From Candidatus Uhrbacteria bacterium (GTDB taxonomy: Bacteria > Patescibacteriota > Patescibacteriia > 2-12-FULL-60-25), in the NCBI GenBank assembly GCA_020850575.1, contig JADZEJ010000002.1, positions 1 to 64,000 on the forward strand: a stretch of 64,000 nt of DNA, in the 5' to 3' direction. Positions 13,860 through 22,733 of the stretch are shown here, in pieces. The notes beneath the pieces are model-generated. The model was not told the DNA's origin, did no database searches, and saw nothing but the letters and a program-made list of their open reading frames with translations. Every line of letters starts with the position of its first letter. The first letter of the stretch is position 1. The translations under genes and the position numbers were made by a program.

Positions 13860-15608
13860 ATGGAAAAATCGTCAAAGATTCAAACTACAAAAAAACCTAA
13901 TTTGTTTGCTTTATTAAAACCATATCGTTTTCAGGTATTTTTGCTACTGTTTTTAGCGGTAAGCTCGAATGCTTTAAATTTAGCATTGCCAAAGGTCATG
14001 TCGCACGGAATAGATGCTTTAGGAAAGGGACAATTTGTTGCATCTACTTTTGTTTTGCTGTTTGGCGGTATCGTGTTCGCTGCGTTTTGCGTGGCATATG
14101 GTCAGGTTGTGGCCCAAGTTATGGTATCCGAACGTGTGGCTCGTGATATGCGCGCACGTTTATCAGAAAAGATTTCGCGTCAAACATTTTCATTTGTACA
14201 ACAGGTAAGTCCATCAAAATTATTAACAAATCTTACATCCGATATTGATGCGGTTAAGGTTTTTGTTTCTCAAGCCTTGGTGTCAATCGTGTCTTCGATT
14301 GTCTTGATCATTGGTGCGAGTACTTTGCTTTTGATTACAAATTGGAAATTAGGTTTGGCAACCTTGGTCATTTTGCCGGTGATTGCGGTTACTTTTTTTA
14401 CCATTTTTTCGAAGGTTGGTGGTTTATTTAAGTTAGCGCAGGGAGTTGTTGATCGATTGAATAAAGTGATTAATGAAAGTATTTTGGGTGCCGCTTTGAT
14501 TCGTGTATTGAATGCTCAGGCTCCGGAATACGACAAGTTTTTAAAGGTAAATGCTGAAGCGCAGGGAATCGGTTACAGTATTCTTCGTTTATTTGCCAGC
14601 GTGGTTCCTATCATAACTTTCTTATCAAGTATTGCAACAGTGATTGTTCTGGCATTTGGCGGACACTTGGTTATTCAAGGACAGATGACTTTGGGTCAAT
14701 TGGCATCGTTCAATAGTTATTTGTCGATGTTAATTTTTCCAATCTTCATTATTGGCTTCATGAGTAATGCGATTGCTCGCTCCGCGGCTTCGTATGGTCG
14801 TGTACTTGAAGTTTTGGATGCGCCTGATACTGAAGATGTTGGAACCGTTATTGCAGACATTACAGGACAGTTAACAGTCTCGAACGTTAACTTGTCTTAT
14901 GCAGATGTTGCTGTGTTAAAGGATATTTCTTTTCAGATTCAACCAAAGACACGTAATGCGATCATTGGGCCGACTGCGGCAGGAAAAACGCAACTTATGC
15001 AGATTTTTACGGGTTTAACCAAGCCGAATTCCGGTCAAATCGCCTATGATGGTGTAAAGATAGGGGATTTTGATAAAAAATCACTTCATTCTCAAGTTGG
15101 ATTTGTATTTCAGGATAGCATTTTATTCCGCGCTTCTTTGCGTGAGAATATCGCTTTTAGTCAGGATGTGTCGTCTGAAGAATTTGATCGTGCAGTTGCA
15201 ACGGCTGAATTGGATGACTTTATTCATGCGTTACCTGAAGGTATGGAAACAATGGTTTCGGAACGCGGGAATAGTTTATCCGGGGGTCAAAAGCAGCGCG
15301 TGATGCTGGCTCGAGCGTTAACTTTGCATCCAAAAGTCTTGTTCTTAGATGACTTTACGGCTCGCGTTGATATTCAAACTGAAAAACGTATTTTGGAAAA
15401 TGTGCGTAAGAATTATCCGCATTTGACTTTAGTTTCGGTTACGCAAAAAGTTGCCTCAATTGAAGATTATGATCAAATTATCTTATTAATGGAAGGAGAA
15501 ATTTTGGCAGCCGGAACTCATGCAGAATTAATGGAAAAGTCTCCTGAATATGTGCAGATCGCTGAATCACAGAAAACAACGACAGAATATGACAAAACAA
15601 CCAACTAA
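13860..15608 (+). CDS. ABC exporter subunit with degenerate ATP site
   Basis: This 582-residue half-transporter has six N-terminal membrane helices and a C-terminal ATPase domain. Walker A is GPTAAGKT and the signature is intact (LSGGQKQRVMLARAL). However, Walker B ends LFLDDFTARVD, with Asp where the catalytic Glu normally stands, and the switch histidine is Gln (VSVTQKVASI). This is the pattern of the degenerate partner in heterodimeric exporters such as TM287/288 or BmrCD. The next gene supplies the complementary subunit and overlaps by 20 nt. The substrate is unknown; drugs, lipids or peptides are possible. The ATG at 13860 is 8 nt after a TATACA box; an upstream TTG lies inside the promoter. 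Confidence 0.93.
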   Translation: MEKSSKIQTTKKPNLFALLKPYRFQVFLLLFLAVSSNALNLALPKVMSHGIDALGKGQFVASTFVLLFGGIVFAAFCVAYGQVVAQVMVSERVARDMRARLSEKISRQTFSFVQQVSPSKLLTNLTSDIDAVKVFVSQALVSIVSSIVLIIGASTLLLITNWKLGLATLVILPVIAVTFFTIFSKVGGLFKLAQGVVDRLNKVINESILGAALIRVLNAQAPEYDKFLKVNAEAQGIGYSILRLFASVVPIITFLSSIATVIVLAFGGHLVIQGQMTLGQLASFNSYLSMLIFPIFIIGFMSNAIARSAASYGRVLEVLDAPDTEDVGTVIADITGQLTVSNVNLSYADVAVLKDISFQIQPKTRNAIIGPTAAGKTQLMQIFTGLTKPNSGQIAYDGVKIGDFDKKSLHSQVGFVFQDSILFRASLRENIAFSQDVSSEEFDRAVATAELDDFIHALPEGMETMVSERGNSLSGGQKQRVMLARALTLHPKVLFLDDFTARVDIQTEKRILENVRKNYPHLTLVSVTQKVASIEDYDQIILLMEGEILAAGTHAELMEKSPEYVQIAESQKTTTEYDKTTN

Positions 15609-17331
15609 AAAAATAAATTTTTCTGCGCTCAAAAAACTGTTTGTTTTATTGCGTGAAGATTATAGCCGTTTGTTTTTGGCATTCATGACCGTCATCGTGA
15701 CGACAAGTTTGAGTTTGCTCGCTCCATATATTTTTGGTCGAGCCATTGATCGTTTTGTAAGCGTCGGGGATTATAAGGGTGTGTTTTTGTCGGCCGGAAT
15801 TTTAGTTGTAGCTTATGCGATTACGTTTGGATTTCAATACGCGCAGATGAATTTAGTGGGTGGCGTTGGTCTGCGTGTCTTGTTTCGCTTGCGTAATGCG
15901 ATTTTTATCAAGTTACAGGTTTTGCCGATCGCTTTTTTCAATCGTCAAAAAGCAGGTGATTTGATTTCACGCATTAATAATGATACTGATAAATTGAATT
16001 CGTTTTTTTCGGAAACCTTGGTTCGGTTTATTGGAGGAGTATTCATGATTATTGGTTCCGGTATCTTTATTTTGGCGATTCAGCCTAAATTAGGCTTGGC
16101 AACATTGGTTCCGGCTTTGATCATTTTACTCGTCACTCGGGGACTTTCGTCTTGGGTTAAAACGCGTAACTTGGCGAGCTTACAGACTACGGGTGCTTTG
16201 AGCGGTGAGGTTCAAGAGAGTTTGGATAACTTTAAAGTGATTGCTGCTTTTCATCGTCGTGATTACTTCGTGTCTCGTTTTGTGGAAATGAATAAGGCTA
16301 ATTTTACTGCATCTGTACAAACAGGTTTGGCGAACGGTGTATTCTCACCACTCTATGACGCATTATCCGCCATGGCGGCATTAATCGTGATTACCTATGG
16401 CATATACTTGATTTCTCATGATCAATTTACGATCGGATTATTATTGAGTTTTTTGTTGTATGTTGAGCGTTTTTATATGCCGCTTCGACAGTTAGCGACG
16501 TTGTGGAGTTCATTTCAGCAAGCATTAGCCGGTTGGGAACGGGTCTCAATGATTTTAGAAAATTCAGAGGAACTGCCAATTATTTCAGATAATCGTACCG
16601 TCGTATCAGATCCTGCTGTTTTAGAATTTCGTCATGTTCATTTTCGATATTCGAATGGAAAAGAGGTTTTACATGATGCTCATTTTTCACTTCAAGCTGG
16701 AAAAACGTATGCCCTTGTTGGACCTACCGGAGGAGGTAAAACAACTACGGCTTCACTTATGGCCCGTTTATTTGATCCTGTTGAAGGTCATATTCTTTTA
16801 CAGGGAAAAGATATTCGATCTTATTCGTTAGAAGAAAGAACGCAGCGTATTGGTTTTATTTTGCAAGAACCGTTTTTATTTCATGGAACAATTTTAGAAA
16901 ATTTGTTTTTTGGAAATACAGAATATGCCGGTAAAGATGAAGGTATTTTGCGTGCTGTTTTGCATGATCATGGGTTTGACGGTCTTTTGTCGCGTTTTGA
17001 ACGAGGTGGGGTACTCACTTTAACGGCGGCAGCAACGAATTTGAGTTTGGGACAAAAACAATTGATCGCTTTTATGCGTGCGGTACTGCGTCGTCCAGAT
17101 ATTTTGATTTTGGATGAAGCAACAGCGAATATCGATACAGTGACGGAAAAATTATTGCAAGAAATTGTTGACAAGCTTCCTTCAACTTCAACTAAGGTTA
17201 TTATCGCTCATCGTTTAAATACGATTCAAAATGCAGATGAAATCTTCTTTGTGAATGGTGCAGAAATCACAGCTGCTGGTTCATTTGAGAACGCTTTGGA
17301 CTTACTCATGCACGGTAAGCGTCAGAGTTAA
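15589..17331 (+). CDS. ABC exporter subunit with catalytic ATP site
   Basis: The 580-residue partner has six membrane helices followed by an ATPase domain with Walker A GPTGGGKT, Walker B LILDEATANID with the catalytic Glu, and the switch His in IIAHRLNTI. Its signature motif is altered (LSLGQKQLIAFMRAVL). In the dimer, its Walker A and Glu face the intact signature of the first subunit and form the working site, while its altered signature faces the degenerate half. The first 20 nt overlap the upstream gene, which supports translational coupling. The gene ends 84 nt before a convergent minus-strand gene, and no terminator is evident there. Confidence 0.93.
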   Translation: MTKQPTKKINFSALKKLFVLLREDYSRLFLAFMTVIVTTSLSLLAPYIFGRAIDRFVSVGDYKGVFLSAGILVVAYAITFGFQYAQMNLVGGVGLRVLFRLRNAIFIKLQVLPIAFFNRQKAGDLISRINNDTDKLNSFFSETLVRFIGGVFMIIGSGIFILAIQPKLGLATLVPALIILLVTRGLSSWVKTRNLASLQTTGALSGEVQESLDNFKVIAAFHRRDYFVSRFVEMNKANFTASVQTGLANGVFSPLYDALSAMAALIVITYGIYLISHDQFTIGLLLSFLLYVERFYMPLRQLATLWSSFQQALAGWERVSMILENSEELPIISDNRTVVSDPAVLEFRHVHFRYSNGKEVLHDAHFSLQAGKTYALVGPTGGGKTTTASLMARLFDPVEGHILLQGKDIRSYSLEERTQRIGFILQEPFLFHGTILENLFFGNTEYAGKDEGILRAVLHDHGFDGLLSRFERGGVLTLTAAATNLSLGQKQLIAFMRAVLRRPDILILDEATANIDTVTEKLLQEIVDKLPSTSTKVIIAHRLNTIQNADEIFFVNGAEITAAGSFENALDLLMHGKRQS

Positions 17332-17414
17332 AATCTATATATTTTACGTCGAAAGATTTTGTTTAATTTTATCTTGCCATTAACATCAGATGCGATCATT
17401 TGAATCGAGCTTGA

Positions 17415-17684
17415 TTACTCTTTCCAATTCCACCAAAGACATTTTTTTGGTTCTGGTTTTGGGGTAGACATAAAATAGATTGCGCAACGAAAAGTGTAGA
17501 GTACACAGCGATCGACATGGACGCCGACATTTTTCTCTAATTGATTGTAGAGTTCTTCAGCATCTTTTTTAAGGAGATCTGTAGGTTGTAGAATGTCGAT
17601 ACTACGAAGATCTTGAGCGAGACTTGGTCCAATACCCGGAATATGTTCTAACTTTGTAGCCTGAGTGGGGATGCGAGCTTTCAT
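17415..17684 (-). CDS. Cdd1-like helix-hairpin-helix protein
   Basis: The 89-residue protein starts with a helix-hairpin-helix (LEHIPGIGPSLAQDLRSI, residues about 12-29). It ends with VDRCVLYTFRCAIYFMS and a tryptophan-rich tail (KCLWWNWKE), which are the diagnostic segments of the Cdd1/pathogenicity-locus family. The two cysteines and the terminal WWNW are conserved in that family. HhH motifs usually bind DNA non-specifically, but the function of Cdd1 proteins is not established. The length is normal for the family and the protein is cytoplasmic. Confidence 0.85.
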   Translation of the reverse strand: MKARIPTQATKLEHIPGIGPSLAQDLRSIDILQPTDLLKKDAEELYNQLEKNVGVHVDRCVLYTFRCAIYFMSTPKPEPKKCLWWNWKE

Positions 17685-17723
17685 AGTGTAAGCATACCAT
17701 TAGATTTGATATTTGAAATACAC

Positions 17724-17748
17724 AAAACCCCGAGTCATTCGGGGTTTT
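17724..17748 (-). terminator. terminator of the surface-repeat protein gene
   Basis: AAAACCCCGA and TTCGGGGTTTT form a strong stem with a four-base loop. T-runs follow on both strands. It lies 17 nt beyond the stop of the minus-strand surface-protein gene and upstream of the Cdd1-like gene. Confidence 0.85.
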
Positions 17749-17764
17749 AATGTGTTTGGATGAT

Positions 17765-20700
17765 TTATGGAAGCTTGAGACCTCCGTATGCCATACCGCG
17801 CATCGTGTCCCATTCAGTTGCATTGCTTGGAACTTTTCCAAAGATGCGACGGAATGAACGAATCGCTGCACGTTCGATGTTGAGATCGCGAATTTGGCTA
17901 CGGATACCATAGCTCATAATGAGAATGGTTTTATTATCTTTTTCTTGAGCACGATCTGCATCACGGCGATAGATCTTTTTGAAAAGAATACCAGCAGCTT
18001 GTTCGCGTTCAGGATTTAATTTACTTGGGGCTTTTGAATTGGCGATACGAATCGCTTCTTGCCATTCACAATCTGATTTTGGAACGTGTCCGTAGATTGC
18101 GCGGAAAGAATCGACCACACCGGCACGTTCACCGGCACCGAGGCGCACATTTGAGCGTGTGCCATAGGTGGTGAAGTTGTTGATGGCAGATTTTTCACCA
18201 TCAGTTGCCTCCGGAGGAGCGATACGACTGACGAGACGTGTGAGGAATAGTTGTTCGAGGTTTGTATCACGAGCGGTACCAAGTGCGGTGACAATATCTT
18301 GTGCATTGATCACGATTAAACCTGCTTCCGGTTCTTCTAAGTTACAAGCTCCTGCTGCAGTGTTGACGAATTCGATACCGAGCACGCGACCGATTGAGTT
18401 TACACTTGGAATAGAGGGTTCACTGAAGCCAGTTGCTCCACTGCCTGATGATGCCGGTAGACCTCCGGCACCGCCACTTCCACCTCCACCATTACCACCG
18501 CCATTTCCACCGGGATTAACTGTCATTGGAATATCGTCATTTGTGATAATACATGTGACCGTTTGACCTGGAAGAATCGTACCGGAGCAGTTTTCGCCAA
18601 GAGATGAGGTGTAATCTGCGTCTGGATCTTCAGTAACGCTGTAGCTACCAGACATGAGACTTACAACCGTGCCTTCTGATGAAGCCCCGAATTCGGCAGG
18701 AGAGGCTTCTGTGCCAGTAACGCGAATGTGGAATTCAGCTGGCGTCTTCTTTTTACCATTGTCATTGATGAGTTCTTTTTTCACGATCAAGGTTGCAGGA
18801 CCCGAGGTGAGCGTGTCGTCATTCGTGATGACACAAGTGATGGTTTGACCTGCGGCGATTGTACCGGAGCAGTTTTCGCCAAGGGTTTTAGTGTAGTCTT
18901 CATCAGTGAATTCGTCGACAGAATAATCACCAGCACCAATGACTACACGAGTTCCTTCGCTATTACCCGGAAAAGTGAGTTCGCTTGGAGCTTCTGTGAA
19001 GATCGCTGCGGCGCGATAGTGTGGTTGTCGAGCTTCTGATTCTTCTTGCGTTTCAGCCAAAGTAGGATTTTCACCATTGACACGCATGGTAAAGTCGTCG
19101 GCATCCTTTTTGCGGCCGTTGTCATTCACGACTTGTTTGACAACGATTAACGTGCCAGTTGTCTCAACAAATGGAGGCTCAACATAGGTATTGGTAAGTG
19201 TACATGTGTAGCTCTTACCGGCTTCAAGAAACATGTTTCCCGGTGGAAGACTTTGTCCATCTTGTTCTTCGTATTGTTGTTCTGTGCCGGCACAATCATC
19301 GCTAAAACTTGCTGTGTAGTTCCATTCTTCTGGATTTGCTTCTGAGACCATGTAAAATCCTGGAGCAACATCAATAGCTTGGCCAGATGTGACTGGGATT
19401 GGATCTTCTTCGCCATTATTGATTGAAAGAGGGAAGTCAGAAATTTCTTTTTGTCCACCGTTTTCATTATTGACGACCTTTGTGACGGTTATGTTTGCGT
19501 ATTGATATGTGTTGGTGACGATACATTCTTTTTGATCGCCAGATTCAATGGTGACATTTTTACAATTTTCGCCGTAACTGACGGTGTAGGAAGAAGATTC
19601 TTCTTCGTCTTCATTTTCGGTTACATTATAAGAACCCACTGGAACAATGGTAGATGTGCCTTGTTCACTTCCAGCAAAGGACGTGATGTGGTTTGCATTG
19701 GTGGTATCGATGCTTAATTCGAAATCTGCAGCACTTAGTGGACCGCCGATAACGACTTTTTTAACCACTAATGTACCGGTTTGAGGAGGTTCGACGGGGA
19801 TTTTGTTGTTGGTAACGATGCAGGTGCGCTTGCCATTGAGCGACATTCGTCCAAAACAACCGTTTGAATAGGTGGTTTCAAAAGCTGGATCCGGGTTGTT
19901 TTCGTTGACGCTGTAGCGACCTCGATTTAATTGGACTACTTCGCCAGCTTCATTACCGGTGACGGTTACTTCATCACCAAAGCGTGGCGTCACTTTGAGA
20001 GTAAAATCGGAAGCAGTTTTGTCGCCTTCCGTTGTTCCCGCAACGTGTTTAATAACGGTTAATTCACCTGGAATATCATCATTGGTAATTGTACAGGTTT
20101 TGGTTTCACCAAGATCGATAGTACCAGAACATTCTTCAGAATAGGTTTTTGCGTAACGAGAGTAATTTTGTTCTTTGACTTCAAAAGTTCCTGGAACAAT
20201 TGCTTTTTCAATGCCAGCTTCATCAGCCGTTAAGTTGAACCAAGCCGTTTTGGAATTATTGTTTAAAACACGGGCTTTAAAGCTTGAAGCATTTCGTTTG
20301 CCATTATTGTCATTTGTCACAACCTTTTTAATGATGACTTTTGATGCAATGTCATTTGCTGTTATGTGACATGTACGTGTTTCACCATTCAAGACCGGTA
20401 AGAGTTGAGGACAGTCAGTGATATCGAGTGCATAACCTGATGGACCGGTGATATAAATTGGCCAAGATTGTGCATAAATCACAACTGGTACGTCATTCGG
20501 CATCGGCGTTGTGTCCAAGAGCATGCTAAAATTTTCCACTGTTGCAGTTCCGCCGTTGTCATTTGTTATGTCCAAGTGGAAGGTAATCATTCCTGGTTTA
20601 TCAGTATTGGTGAGCGTGCAAACCGCATCTTGACCAGCACTTAACGAAATATTTCCTTGTTCATCACAGTCACCGCTAAAGGTACCGGTATAAGCGGCAT

Positions 20701-21298
20701 CTGGTAGTTCACTGACTGTGTAGGTTCCTGGTTGAAAGTAATTTTTTTCACCATTAATAACCGTTTGATTGTTTACTTGTAGTGTAAAATCATTTGCTTG
20801 CTTTGTGCCGCCGATTGAATTTGTTACCACTTTATTTACCGTTATGCTGCTCGGATTGCAGTTTTTTGTTGGATCGGAAATGTTCGCCGTAACAGAAATT
20901 GGTCCGCCGTTTAAAATACCCGGTGTGTTTAAGCGCCAAATGAGATCGCTCCCATCAAAGTTTACCGTAAAATTTCCACTTGTATTTGCGGCGAATATTG
21001 ATGGTTGACCGTGTGAAATACCATTTAAGCCGCCACCGGTTATGCGGTTAAACAAATTACTGATTAAAATCAACACTGGAAAATTGTTTGTATTTGACCA
21101 GGAGAATTTTGCGGAGTATTGGTTGCCAATAGCTTCCCAACAAACAAAATTAGGAGTAATTGCTTTTATTAGCGGGGGAGGTGCAGCTTGAACTGTGTTG
21201 ACTCCGAAAGGAAACAAAGGACTCAATACGAGTCCGGTTGCCATGAAACCGATACCGATATTTCGTGTATATTTTTTAAACATAAAAATGTGTGACAT
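17765..21298 (-). CDS. large surface protein with eight SpaA/prealbumin-like repeats
   Basis: The 1177-residue protein begins with a signal peptide (GIGFMATGLVLSPLFPFGV... ending at AA). Eight tandem repeats of about 90-130 residues follow, each with a KVVxNDNG-type start, a GxYxVxE core and a closing CxITNDD strand. Most contain a cysteine pair (for example GENCSGTI with TCVITND) that could form a disulfide. Near residue 930 comes a Gly-rich linker. The last 200 or so residues hold two copies of a helical motif (SFRAIYGHVPKSDCEW and SFRRIFGKVPSNATEW, each preceded by YGxRSxxR). The repeats resemble prealbumin-like stalk domains of Gram-positive surface proteins. No LPXTG or membrane anchor is seen, so the tail duplication may anchor it. 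An alternative ATG is at 21283. Confidence 0.82.
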   Translation of the reverse strand: MSHIFMFKKYTRNIGIGFMATGLVLSPLFPFGVNTVQAAPPPLIKAITPNFVCWEAIGNQYSAKFSWSNTNNFPVLILISNLFNRITGGGLNGISHGQPSIFAANTSGNFTVNFDGSDLIWRLNTPGILNGGPISVTANISDPTKNCNPSSITVNKVVTNSIGGTKQANDFTLQVNNQTVINGEKNYFQPGTYTVSELPDAAYTGTFSGDCDEQGNISLSAGQDAVCTLTNTDKPGMITFHLDITNDNGGTATVENFSMLLDTTPMPNDVPVVIYAQSWPIYITGPSGYALDITDCPQLLPVLNGETRTCHITANDIASKVIIKKVVTNDNNGKRNASSFKARVLNNNSKTAWFNLTADEAGIEKAIVPGTFEVKEQNYSRYAKTYSEECSGTIDLGETKTCTITNDDIPGELTVIKHVAGTTEGDKTASDFTLKVTPRFGDEVTVTGNEAGEVVQLNRGRYSVNENNPDPAFETTYSNGCFGRMSLNGKRTCIVTNNKIPVEPPQTGTLVVKKVVIGGPLSAADFELSIDTTNANHITSFAGSEQGTSTIVPVGSYNVTENEDEEESSSYTVSYGENCKNVTIESGDQKECIVTNTYQYANITVTKVVNNENGGQKEISDFPLSINNGEEDPIPVTSGQAIDVAPGFYMVSEANPEEWNYTASFSDDCAGTEQQYEEQDGQSLPPGNMFLEAGKSYTCTLTNTYVEPPFVETTGTLIVVKQVVNDNGRKKDADDFTMRVNGENPTLAETQEESEARQPHYRAAAIFTEAPSELTFPGNSEGTRVVIGAGDYSVDEFTDEDYTKTLGENCSGTIAAGQTITCVITNDDTLTSGPATLIVKKELINDNGKKKTPAEFHIRVTGTEASPAEFGASSEGTVVSLMSGSYSVTEDPDADYTSSLGENCSGTILPGQTVTCIITNDDIPMTVNPGGNGGGNGGGGSGGAGGLPASSGSGATGFSEPSIPSVNSIGRVLGIEFVNTAAGACNLEEPEAGLIVINAQDIVTALGTARDTNLEQLFLTRLVSRIAPPEATDGEKSAINNFTTYGTRSNVRLGAGERAGVVDSFRAIYGHVPKSDCEWQEAIRIANSKAPSKLNPEREQAAGILFKKIYRRDADRAQEKDNKTILIMSYGIRSQIRDLNIERAAIRSFRRIFGKVPSNATEWDTMRGMAYGGLKLP

Positions 21299-21341
21299 TC
21301 TATTTTATCTATAATTTTTTACGGGGGAAGTATACATACTT

Positions 21342-21360
21342 CGCTAGGTGATAACTAGCG
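21342..21360. other. small hairpin between two surface-protein genes
   Basis: CGCTAG (21342-21347) and CTAGCG (21355-21360) flank a 7-nt loop. No T-run follows on the minus strand, so it is not a canonical terminator for the CAP gene. It may be part of the leader or operator of the downstream surface-repeat gene. A TTGACA occurs on the minus strand just upstream (21368-21363), but I find no well-spaced -10 partner. Confidence 0.35.
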
Positions 21361-21372
21361 CTTTGTCAAGGC

Positions 21373-22596
21373 TTATAGTGCAAACAATATGGCAGCAAAA
21401 ATCATCACACCTAGAGTGTGGCTAACGACACTAATATGACGAATGCGAGATGTGCGTACACTTAAACCAATAAGGAGTGTTGCTCCAATAAATAGTAGAA
21501 AATAGAGGTAGCTGCGATGGATACCATCTTGCACATCACCAACGGAAATACCAAGAATTTTTGATTCAGAATTTGGTTTTTGAAAAACATATACATCGCT
21601 TGCTTCCGCATTTGGCGAGACGATGGCTAATGTGAATTGTTCCGTGGTGCCGGTTGCGTTGCGGATTATCGCTTGAACTGTTTCGCCGCTCGGCGGAAGT
21701 GTATTTTGATCTATTTCGATATTGCCAATAAATTCAGTACTTGTTGGTGTTACCGGTTTTAAGCTCGTTTGTTGTTGCCCGATTGAAACATTTACTTTTG
21801 CAGCTTTCGGCGCTTGGATTCGTACGGCGTACCCTGTTGGTGTGCGTTTAAGTTGTGTTTTTGTTGACATTTCACTTTCTTTTGCCGCTGAAAGTGTTTT
21901 AGGTGAATCATTGTTAGATTCTTGATTTTGTTTTTTATCAGGAGTTACATTGGGCGGTTTTGAAGGTTGCGGAATTTGTATTTGTTCGATTTTTTTTCCA
22001 AAAAACTGAACGACAAATTGTGTGGGTTCGCCTTCAAAGTCGCCATTTGCAATTCCAACGCCAATTTCGTTATAGCGAGGGTTTACGATATTTGCTCTAT
22101 GAGTAGGACTTAGCATCCAGCCATTATTGACTTCTTCGGCGGTTAAAAAATGAACCGCAAGATTTTCACCCGCATATTGGGCTTGATATCCTTGGGAATT
22201 GATCAGGTCAAGCGCGGTTTGTCCATTTGGTGAACGGTGGGCAAAATATTGTTTTTGTAACATGTCTAATGCTTTAGCGTGCGCAGCTTGAGCGAGTAAT
22301 GTGTTAGCGGTCAATATGGGAAGATGAAGCGCTTCACGGGTTGCATTGGTTAAGGCAATGATATTATTGGGGGTAATTGAGCTTGAAAAAATACTAGCGC
22401 TTGGAAAGGTGGTGGCAATTACAACTGCGATGACTTTAAGAAGGATAAAAATGGAGCTAAAGCCGGCTAAAACATGGTGCCGTAATACATGCGGATGATG
22501 ACCATTGCCTGCGTAAGGAATGAAGTGGTCTTTCAGATGATGAACAACCCGTTTTTTCATGAGTAAATAATAGTCTTTTTTGAGGGTAAAGTCCAT
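21373..22596 (-). CDS. membrane-anchored CAP (SCP/PR1, YkwD-like) domain protein
   Basis: The 407-residue protein has an N-terminal membrane helix (about residues 45-70, after a His-rich stretch HPHVLRHHVLAG). Its CAP domain carries AKALDMLQKQYFAHRSPNG, AGENLAV, and PTHRANIVNPRYNEIGVG, which are the conserved His/Glu cavity motifs. A proline- and Ser-rich linker, a beta-rich domain resembling an Ig-like fold, and two C-terminal hydrophobic helices follow. Bacterial YkwD-type CAP proteins are exported and of uncertain activity. Here the CAP domain is probably held outside the cell by helices at both ends. The ATG at 22596 or one at 22560 could be used. Confidence 0.85.
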   Translation of the reverse strand: MDFTLKKDYYLLMKKRVVHHLKDHFIPYAGNGHHPHVLRHHVLAGFSSIFILLKVIAVVIATTFPSASIFSSSITPNNIIALTNATREALHLPILTANTLLAQAAHAKALDMLQKQYFAHRSPNGQTALDLINSQGYQAQYAGENLAVHFLTAEEVNNGWMLSPTHRANIVNPRYNEIGVGIANGDFEGEPTQFVVQFFGKKIEQIQIPQPSKPPNVTPDKKQNQESNNDSPKTLSAAKESEMSTKTQLKRTPTGYAVRIQAPKAAKVNVSIGQQQTSLKPVTPTSTEFIGNIEIDQNTLPPSGETVQAIIRNATGTTEQFTLAIVSPNAEASDVYVFQKPNSESKILGISVGDVQDGIHRSYLYFLLFIGATLLIGLSVRTSRIRHISVVSHTLGVMIFAAILFAL

Positions 22597-22606
22597 TCAA
22601 AATAGT

Positions 22607-22645
22607 AGGTAAAAATATGATTATACCTTGACGATATTTTTACCT
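22607..22645. promoter_or_regulatory. 12-bp inverted repeat in a divergent intergenic region
   Basis: AGGTAAAAATAT (22607-22618) and ATATTTTTACCT (22634-22645) are perfect complements separated by 15 nt. The element sits between the CAP gene and the divergent unknown gene. A TTGACG -35 box of the plus-strand gene and a TATAAT on the minus strand both fall in the spacer. This is the geometry of an operator that could control both genes. Confidence 0.6.
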
Positions 22646-22656
22646 TATACTAATTT
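22628..22656 (+). promoter_or_regulatory. predicted promoter of the 22734 gene
   Basis: TTGACG (22628-22633), a 17-nt spacer and TAATTT (22651-22656). The predicted transcript starts near 22663, giving a leader of about 70 nt that begins with a hairpin. This leader contrasts with the leaderless starts elsewhere in the window. Confidence 0.45.
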
Positions 22657-22662
22657 TCTTTC

Positions 22663-22697
22663 ATTCTGCTTTTTTAGTAGACTAAAAAAGAAAGAAT
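22663..22697 (+). other. 5' leader hairpin before the 22734 gene
   Basis: CTTTTTTAGT and ACTAAAAAAG (22669-22678 and 22681-22690) form a perfect 10-bp stem with a two-base gap. ATTCT/AGAAT extends it outward with small mismatches. It would sit at the very 5' end of the mRNA predicted from the upstream promoter, where such a hairpin may protect against decay or mask ribosome access. Confidence 0.5.
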
Positions 22698-22733
22698 ACG
22701 GTTTTCAAATGCAAGCAATTGGAGGCATTTATC

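Noticed and set aside
21342-21368. Possible terminator for the CAP-domain gene
   Set aside because: The hairpin lacks a downstream T-run on the minus strand, so I list it only as a hairpin.
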